From the NCBI RefSeq assembly GCF_001457415.1, contig NZ_LN881724.1:1116001-1180000 (forward strand): a stretch of DNA of 64,000 bases. Direction: 5' to 3'. Positions within the stretch are counted from its first letter, which is position 1. Each line of letters begins with the position of its first letter. This document shows positions 59,795 to 64,000 of this stretch, piece by piece. A program made the translations under genes and the position numbers. Origin of the DNA: Gorillibacterium timonense (GTDB lineage: Bacteria; Bacillota; Bacilli; Paenibacillales; NBRC-103111). Under the pieces are notes generated by a model, which had not been told where the DNA came from, did no database searches, and worked only from the letters and a program-made list of their open reading frames with translations.

Positions 59795-61408
59795 TTGAAA
59801 AATTTTAATGAATTCGGTTTTGAAGCCAAGGTGCTGAGAGCCGTAACTGAAATGGGCTTCGAGGAAGCTACGCCCATTCAGGAAAAAACGATTCCTCTTG
59901 CGCTGGAAGGCAAGGATTTGATCGGACAGGCACAAACGGGGACAGGGAAAACCGCCGCGTTCGGCCTGCCGCTCGTTCAGAAGATTCAGCCGACGGAAGA
60001 CCGCATCGTCGCCCTCATCATGTGTCCGACGCGCGAGCTTGCGATTCAAGTAGCAGAAGAAGTAAGCAAGCTCGGTCGCTTCAAGGGCATCCGTTCGCTG
60101 CCGATCTACGGCGGCCAAGATATCGTGAAGCAGATCCGCGCGCTTAAGAAACGCCCGCAGATCATCATCGGAACGCCGGGACGGCTGCTCGATCACATCA
60201 ACCGCAAGACGATCAAGCTCGACGATGTTCAGACGGTCATTCTCGACGAAGCGGACGAAATGCTCGACATGGGCTTCATGGAGGACATTCAATCCATTCT
60301 CAGCCTCGTTCCGGAAGAACGCCACACGATGCTCTTCTCCGCAACCATGCCGGCGAACATTCAACGGCTGGCTCAACAATTCCTCAAAAATCCGGAGCAT
60401 GTCTCCGTCATTCCGAAGCAGGTCAGCGCACCGCTGATCCAGCAGGCTTATATTGAAGTCCAAGAGAAGATGAAGTTCGACTCTCTGTGCCGCCTGATCG
60501 ATATGGAAGCTCCGGATCTCGCCATCATCTTCGGCCGGACGAAGCGCCGTGTCGATGAGCTGGCGGAAGGGCTGCAGAAGCGCGGATACTCCGCAGAAGG
60601 CTTGCACGGCGATCTGTCGCAGAATCAGCGCGACGCGGTCATGCGCAAATTCCGCGACGGCAGCATCGATGTGCTCGTTGCCACCGACGTGGCTGCGCGC
60701 GGTCTTGACGTTTCCGGTGTCTCGCATGTCGTGAACTTTGACCTGCCGCAGGACCCGGAAAGCTATGTTCACCGCATCGGCCGGACCGGCCGCGCCGGGA
60801 AGGAAGGAACCGCTTGGACCTTCGTTACCCCGCGCGAGATCGACCACCTGCACTTCATCGAGAAGATTACCCGTCACCGCATCACGCGCAAACCGGTGCC
60901 GAGTCTGGCGGAAGCCATCGAAGGCAAACAGAAGATCACCGCTGAGCGCATCATCAATCTGATGCAAAGCGAAGACACGAACGAATACAAGGGCGTAGCC
61001 ATCCAACTCTTGGAAGAATACGACTCCGTGAACCTCTTGTCCGCGGCCATGAAGCTTCTCACCGGGGATCGCAAGGATGTTGAAGTCGAGCTGACCCCGG
61101 AAGAGCCGCTCCGCGCCAAGAAGCGCCGCCCGGATATCCGCTCCGCCGGACGCCGTCCGAACAGCGGCGGTTACGGCAGTTATGGCGGCCAGCGCCGCGA
61201 AGGCAGCGGCAGCCGGTACGGCAGCAGCTCGTCAGGCGGGTATGGCGGCGGCAGCAGCAGCCGTCCGCGCCGCGAAGGCTATGACAACAACCGCGACGGC
61301 GGTAATCGCAGCAGCTACCGGGATAACCGCAGCAGCGGCGGCGGGTACAAGCGCGACGAGAACCGCAGCGAGAGCCGCAGCAGCTACCGCAAGAGCGAAG
61401 ACGAATAA
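59795..61408 (+). CDS. cshA: DEAD-box RNA helicase, CshA-type
   Basis: A 537-residue ATP-dependent RNA helicase: Q-motif (FNEFGF...[11 protein letters not shown]), motif I AQTGTGKT (about 46-53), Ia PTRELAIQ, Ib [48 protein letters not shown] and [12 protein letters not shown]. The C-terminus (about 440-537) is a basic, Arg/Gly/Ser/Tyr-rich tail ([19 protein letters not shown]) that binds RNA. It acts in mRNA decay, ribosome assembly and cold adaptation. It starts with TTG at 59795 after AAAAGGAG. The structured leader suggests post-initiation control. Confidence 0.95.
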   Translation: MKNFNEFGFEAKVLRAVTEMGFEEATPIQEKTIPLALEGKDLIGQAQTGTGKTAAFGLPLVQKIQPTEDRIVALIMCPTRELAIQVAEEVSKLGRFKGIRSLPIYGGQDIVKQIRALKKRPQIIIGTPGRLLDHINRKTIKLDDVQTVILDEADEMLDMGFMEDIQSILSLVPEERHTMLFSATMPANIQRLAQQFLKNPEHVSVIPKQVSAPLIQQAYIEVQEKMKFDSLCRLIDMEAPDLAIIFGRTKRRVDELAEGLQKRGYSAEGLHGDLSQNQRDAVMRKFRDGSIDVLVATDVAARGLDVSGVSHVVNFDLPQDPESYVHRIGRTGRAGKEGTAWTFVTPREIDHLHFIEKITRHRITRKPVPSLAEAIEGKQKITAERIINLMQSEDTNEYKGVAIQLLEEYDSVNLLSAAMKLLTGDRKDVEVELTPEEPLRAKKRRPDIRSAGRRPNSGGYGSYGGQRREGSGSRYGSSSSGGYGGGSSSRPRREGYDNNRDGGNRSSYRDNRSSGGGYKRDENRSESRSSYRKSEDE

Positions 61409-61436
61409 CGTGGGGATGCCTTCAGGCATCTGACGA

Positions 61437-61480
61437 GCAGGCAATCGCAGGACCATCGGTCCGCCGGTTGCCTGCTTTTT
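61437..61480 (+). terminator. Helicase gene terminator
   Basis: GCAGGCAA (61437-61444) pairs with TTGCCTGC (61468-61475) around an inner GGACC/GGTCC stem, followed by TTTTT. Confidence 0.88.
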
Positions 61481-61517
61481 CATGGACGATTCTTCGAATC
61501 CAAAGGCTCCTAGGAGT

Positions 61518-61547
61518 TTGTCGGAAAATGAGCTATAATGGTATACA
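61518..61547 (+). promoter_or_regulatory. Probable promoter of DUF624 gene
   Basis: -35 TTGTCG (61518-61523), 18-base spacer, -10 TATACA (61542-61547); an alternative -10 TATAAT is at 61534-61539 without a matching -35. Confidence 0.5.
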
Positions 61548-61684
61548 AGAACATATCGTTCTTGCGGCATCGGATAGGGTTTCCTTCCGGTGGTCATGAT
61601 TGACTTTCCCAGCGGCCGCCGTACGGATGGCTTTCCGTCATTTGATAGCGGTTACCGTTGGCTGACGACGAAGGAGGAGCTTTT

Positions 61685-62602
61685 TTGGAAACAAGAGGTC
61701 TCATGGGCGGTTTTTACCGGATATCGGAATGGATCATGCGGTTATCCGCCATCAACCTGCTTTGGGTATTTTGTTCACTACCGTTTTTTTTCCTGTGCCT
61801 GACCTTGCTGATCACGCCTTCGGCGGATATGACGCCTGATTACTTTCGTCAATGGTTTCTCATGGTCGGAATCGTCTCCCCGTTCACCGTCATTCCTGCA
61901 AGCGCCGCCATGTTTGCGGTAGCTCGTAAATGGGTGACGGGCGATGTAGATGTTCCGCTCTGGAAGACTTATTGGAGAAACTATAAGGCCAATTATAAAC
62001 AAAGTATGCTCGGCGGGTTTCTCTTCGCGCTGCTTGCGGTCATTCTGTCGGTCAACTATTCCTTCTACCTGAACCGGTCCGACTTTCTGCAATCGTTCTC
62101 GCTCCTGTTCATCGTACTTATGGTGTTTCTTGCTGCGGCTTTCTTGAATTTTCTCTCGATTATGGTCCATCTGCACATGAGCACGTTCCAAATCGTGAAG
62201 AACAGCCTGTTGATCACGATCGGCCAACCGATCAACTCAATCATGCTGCTTGTGATGAATGGGGCCATCCTCTTTATTAGTGTAAAATATAACTTCTTGA
62301 TCGTCTTTTTCATGGGAAGCATCATGGCGATCGCCTCCTTCTGGAACTTCAACCGTGGTTTTACGAAGATTCAAATGCGCTTTAAGTCAAGCGAAGAGGA
62401 TGAAACGGAAGAAGAGAGCGAAGACGAGGGCGACGAAAGAGAATATGAGGACGACGAAAGAGACTATGAGGACGACGAAAGAGAATATGAGGACGACGAA
62501 AGAGAATATGAGGACGACGAAAGGGAGAACGAGGAGCAACCGGCATTGCTGACGGACGGAGATCCGAAAGCCGGAACGCCTTCTGAGGAAGAACGCAAAT
62601 AG
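61685..62602 (+). CDS. DUF624 (YesL-type) membrane protein with acidic repeat tail
   Basis: A 305-residue protein. Residues about 8-220 carry five or six membrane helices in the YesL/DUF624 pattern (GGFYRISEWIMRLSAINLLWV, FTVIPASAAMFAVARKWVTG, LLITIGQPINSIMLLVMNGA). YesL-like proteins accompany carbohydrate systems, but function is unknown. The tail (about 235-305) is highly acidic, with five 7-residue repeats DDEREYE encoded by a 21-bp tandem repeat. TTG at 61685 follows AAGGAGGAGC; ATG at 61703 is a possible alternative. The stop is immediately followed by repeat copy B. Confidence 0.82.
   Translation: METRGLMGGFYRISEWIMRLSAINLLWVFCSLPFFFLCLTLLITPSADMTPDYFRQWFLMVGIVSPFTVIPASAAMFAVARKWVTGDVDVPLWKTYWRNYKANYKQSMLGGFLFALLAVILSVNYSFYLNRSDFLQSFSLLFIVLMVFLAAAFLNFLSIMVHLHMSTFQIVKNSLLITIGQPINSIMLLVMNGAILFISVKYNFLIVFFMGSIMAIASFWNFNRGFTKIQMRFKSSEEDETEEESEDEGDEREYEDDERDYEDDEREYEDDEREYEDDERENEEQPALLTDGDPKAGTPSEEERK
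62431..62535 (+). repeat. Five tandem copies of a 21-bp unit inside DUF624 gene
   Basis: Unit CGACGAAAGAGAATATGAGG plus A begins at 62431, 62452, 62473, 62494 and 62515. Copies 1, 3 and 4 are identical, copy 2 has one change and copy 5 is diverged. The period is a multiple of three, so copy-number change keeps the frame. Confidence 0.92.
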
Positions 62603-62692
62603 TACGCTGTCAACTCAAAAACCGTGGACTCCGTACGACTTCCCATACCGATTGACGCCGATTTATATCCATTCGATTAAGGTGACAGAGTA
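62603..62692. repeat. About 90-bp terminal-inverted-repeat element, copy B
   Basis: Starts TACGCTGTCAAC (62603) directly after the DUF624 stop and ends GTGACAGAGTA (62692). It is in inverted orientation to copy A (59456-59542), with about 80% identity judged by eye. No reading frame. Confidence 0.75.
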
Positions 62693-62715
62693 ATAGAGGT
62701 TTCCAGCAGTTGGTC

Positions 62716-62744
62716 TTGCATGAGGGTTAACAAGCGTATATAAT
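62716..62744 (+). promoter_or_regulatory. 6S RNA promoter
   Basis: -35 TTGCAT (62716-62721), 17-base spacer, -10 TATAAT (62739-62744). Confidence 0.85.
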
Positions 62745-62756
62745 GACGATACTGAT

Positions 62757-62944
62757 AAAAGTCCTGCGGTGTTCGTTATGGTTTTCTGTTGTTTTGAACC
62801 AATGACATGTTTCTAGGGAGCCTCATATTGTGGTGCAGCTGACAAGCCCTCTTCGAAGGGATCTCAAAAGCGCGACTGCGGACACCCACCTGCGAGAGCA
62901 GGTTTGAAACACTTAAACCGGACGGCACATGCGGGCTACTCACG
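62757..62944 (+). ncRNA. ssrS: 6S RNA (Firmicutes type)
   Basis: Non-coding stretch with Bacillus 6S RNA landmarks: 5' AAAGTCCTGCGGTGTT, TGTTTTGAACCAATGACATG, the internal hairpin AGCCCTCTTCGAAGGG, CAAAAGCGCGACTGCGGACACCCACC, split here into shorter pieces, TTTGAAACACTTAAACCGG and 3' GGCACATGCGGGCTACT. 5' and 3' ends can pair to close the long rod. It binds sigma-A RNA polymerase as a promoter mimic, mainly in stationary phase. A strong promoter precedes it and a terminator follows. The exact ends are estimates. Confidence 0.85.
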
Positions 62945-62951
62945 AAAAGTC

Positions 62952-62985
62952 AAACCGCCTCTCCTCTAAGGAAAGGCGGTTTTTT
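62952..62985 (+). terminator. Terminator after 6S RNA
   Basis: AAACCGCCT (62952-62960) pairs with AGGCGGTTT (62974-62982), continuing into a T-run. Confidence 0.88.
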
Positions 62986-63038
62986 CGCATGTTATAACGT
63001 TGAGATGACGCTGGTATGACGGACAAGCGGCGTTATCC

Positions 63039-64000
63039 TCAGCCTAGCGCGAGATCGCTCAGCTTGTGGAAGGTCTCCCGAAGAGTCGGGTAGAGGGAGC
63101 GGTATACCTCATAATAACGCTCATAGGCGATGCGATTCTCTTCGATCGGTTCCACTCGATCGACCACTTGAATCCATTCCTCACAGAGAGCGGTCGTATC
63201 CTTCTGCAATACACCGGATGCGGCCATCACGGCTGCCCCGTAGGCGGGACCGTCCGTCGAATTGACGGTGACGACGGGATACCCGAAGACATCGGCGATC
63301 ATCTGCCGCCAGAACGGGCTGCGCGCTCCGCCGCCGTTTACCCGAAGCTCGTTGACCTCGACGGAAGATTCCTTCATGAGCTCAAGGGAATCTCGGAGGC
63401 CGAATGTGATGCCTTCCATGACTGCGCGGGTGAGATGCGCTTTGGTGTGGCGCAGATTCAAACCAATGAACCCACCGCGCGCCTTCGGATCGGGATGAGG
63501 CACCCGCTCGCCGGTGAGGTAAGGGGCGAAGAGCAAGCCTTCGCTGCCGATAGGGGCTTTTGCGGCAAGCTCGGTCAGCAGATCGTAGACATCGCGGCCT
63601 TCCTGCTCCGCCTGCAGGAGCTCTTCGTGGGCAAAATGGTTCTTCCACCATTGGAAGGAACCGCCGGCTGCCAGCATGACGCCCATGCGATGCCATTTGC
63701 CCGGTACGCCGTGGCAGAAGGAGTGAAGCCTCCGGAGCGGATCCTCCTGATAGGTTTCGTCATGGACGAACACGACGCCGGAGGTTCCCATGGCTACGCT
63801 CGCAATGCCCGGCTTAACTACGCCGACGCCCACCGCCCCGCAAGCTTGATCGCCGCCGCCGGCAACGACGGGCGTTCCAACGGCAAGGCCTGTGGCTTCC
63901 GCTGCAGCGGAAGTGACGGTGCCAACGATATCATTGCTCTCATAGAGGGGTGGAAGCCAGGAGCGCTCGATGCCGAGCTTGTCCAGCACTTCCTGCGACC
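63039..64000 (-). CDS. xylB: Xylulokinase (FGGY kinase), N-terminal part outside window
   Basis: The frame is open to the window edge on the minus strand (SQEVLDKLGI...); 320 residues of the C-terminal part are visible, about two thirds of a usual 500-residue kinase. FGGY hallmarks: VVAGGGDQACGAVGVGVVKPG, VAMGTSGVVF, LTGERVPHPDPKARGGFIGL and LRVNGGGARSPFWRQMIADV, with DGPAYGAAVMAA; these fit xylulokinase, which phosphorylates D-xylulose for the pentose phosphate pathway. Gluconokinase is a less likely alternative. Neighbouring xylA or a xylose regulator would lie beyond the window. Confidence 0.88.
   Translation of the reverse strand, partial: SQEVLDKLGIERSWLPPLYESNDIVGTVTSAAAEATGLAVGTPVVAGGGDQACGAVGVGVVKPGIASVAMGTSGVVFVHDETYQEDPLRRLHSFCHGVPGKWHRMGVMLAAGGSFQWWKNHFAHEELLQAEQEGRDVYDLLTELAAKAPIGSEGLLFAPYLTGERVPHPDPKARGGFIGLNLRHTKAHLTRAVMEGITFGLRDSLELMKESSVEVNELRVNGGGARSPFWRQMIADVFGYPVVTVNSTDGPAYGAAVMAASGVLQKDTTALCEEWIQVVDRVEPIEENRIAYERYYEVYRSLYPTLRETFHKLSDLALG

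Noticed and set aside
59741..61006. Antisense frame (421 codons) across cshA
   Set aside because: Shadow of the helicase; no independent support.
1..64000. CRISPR arrays, tRNA or rRNA genes, insertion sequences, defence systems
   Set aside because: I looked for regular spaced repeats, cloverleaf-like segments, transposases and known defence domains and saw none. The tandem repeat at 62431-62535 is coding, not CRISPR.

Overview
The window looks like a chromosomal segment of a Gram-positive, endospore-former-type Bacillota, most likely Paenibacillaceae (Paenibacillus/Cohnella-like). The evidence is Bacillus-style Shine-Dalgarno sites (AGGAGG) before nearly every gene, frequent GTG and TTG starts, sigma-A type promoters, lipoproteins with classical lipoboxes, and family content (YtpB terpene synthase, DUF4247/DUF4178, DUF3906, DUF1450, YitT, AraR of the GntR/LacI hybrid type, Firmicutes 6S RNA). 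Genus and species are inferences; no rRNA is present.

Layout. 1-4814: right end of a prophage or phage-tail element (tail fibre, two small tail-end proteins, XhlA, amidase, LLH holin) closed by a terminator. 4938-8223: arabinan use (GH51 arabinofuranosidase, small Cys-rich protein, AraR with an operator inside its own promoter). 8256-16995: a maltodextrin locus with a divergent LacI-type regulator, malEFG-type ABC importer, alpha-amylase lipoprotein and a convergent cytosolic neopullulanase whose leader carries two mutually exclusive hairpins. 17003-24605: small unknown proteins, TPR and YtxH proteins, Gfo/Idh/MocA oxidoreductase, PdaA-like deacetylase, glutamate racemase, LysM-M14 peptidase and an AI-2E family permease. 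24683-28560: a repeat remnant that supplies a promoter -35, a NfrA-like oxidoreductase with a frameshifted tail, Cys-less HesB-like and DUF1450 proteins, an FTR1-like membrane protein and an MFS permease. 28576-33286 (minus): RNA methyltransferase, DUF116 protein, topoisomerase III. 33461-43271: O-methyltransferase, chemoreceptor, MFS, CapA-FAH-DUF92-GNAT run and oligoendopeptidase F. 43686-45370: small proteins, cold-shock protein, a PAS fragment under an Fnr-type site. 45504-51828: complete oppABCDF peptide importer. 52185-54276: ytpB and pfkA. 54374-59356: peroxiredoxin, DUF3906, DUF4015 hydrolase, YitT, DUF4247 and DUF4178. 59456-62985: CshA-type RNA helicase and a DUF624 membrane protein bracketed by inverted copies of an about 90 bp repeat, then 6S RNA. 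63039-64000: xylulokinase, cut by the window edge.

The general theme is a plant-polysaccharide-degrading heterotroph: arabinan, maltodextrin and xylulose use plus peptide uptake sit beside envelope genes. The less ordinary material is regulatory and structural: the repeat family, several structured leaders, an Fnr box in front of a truncated PAS gene, a possible dual-localised peptidase and a probable frameshift. I found no CRISPR array, tRNA, rRNA, insertion sequence or recognisable defence system.
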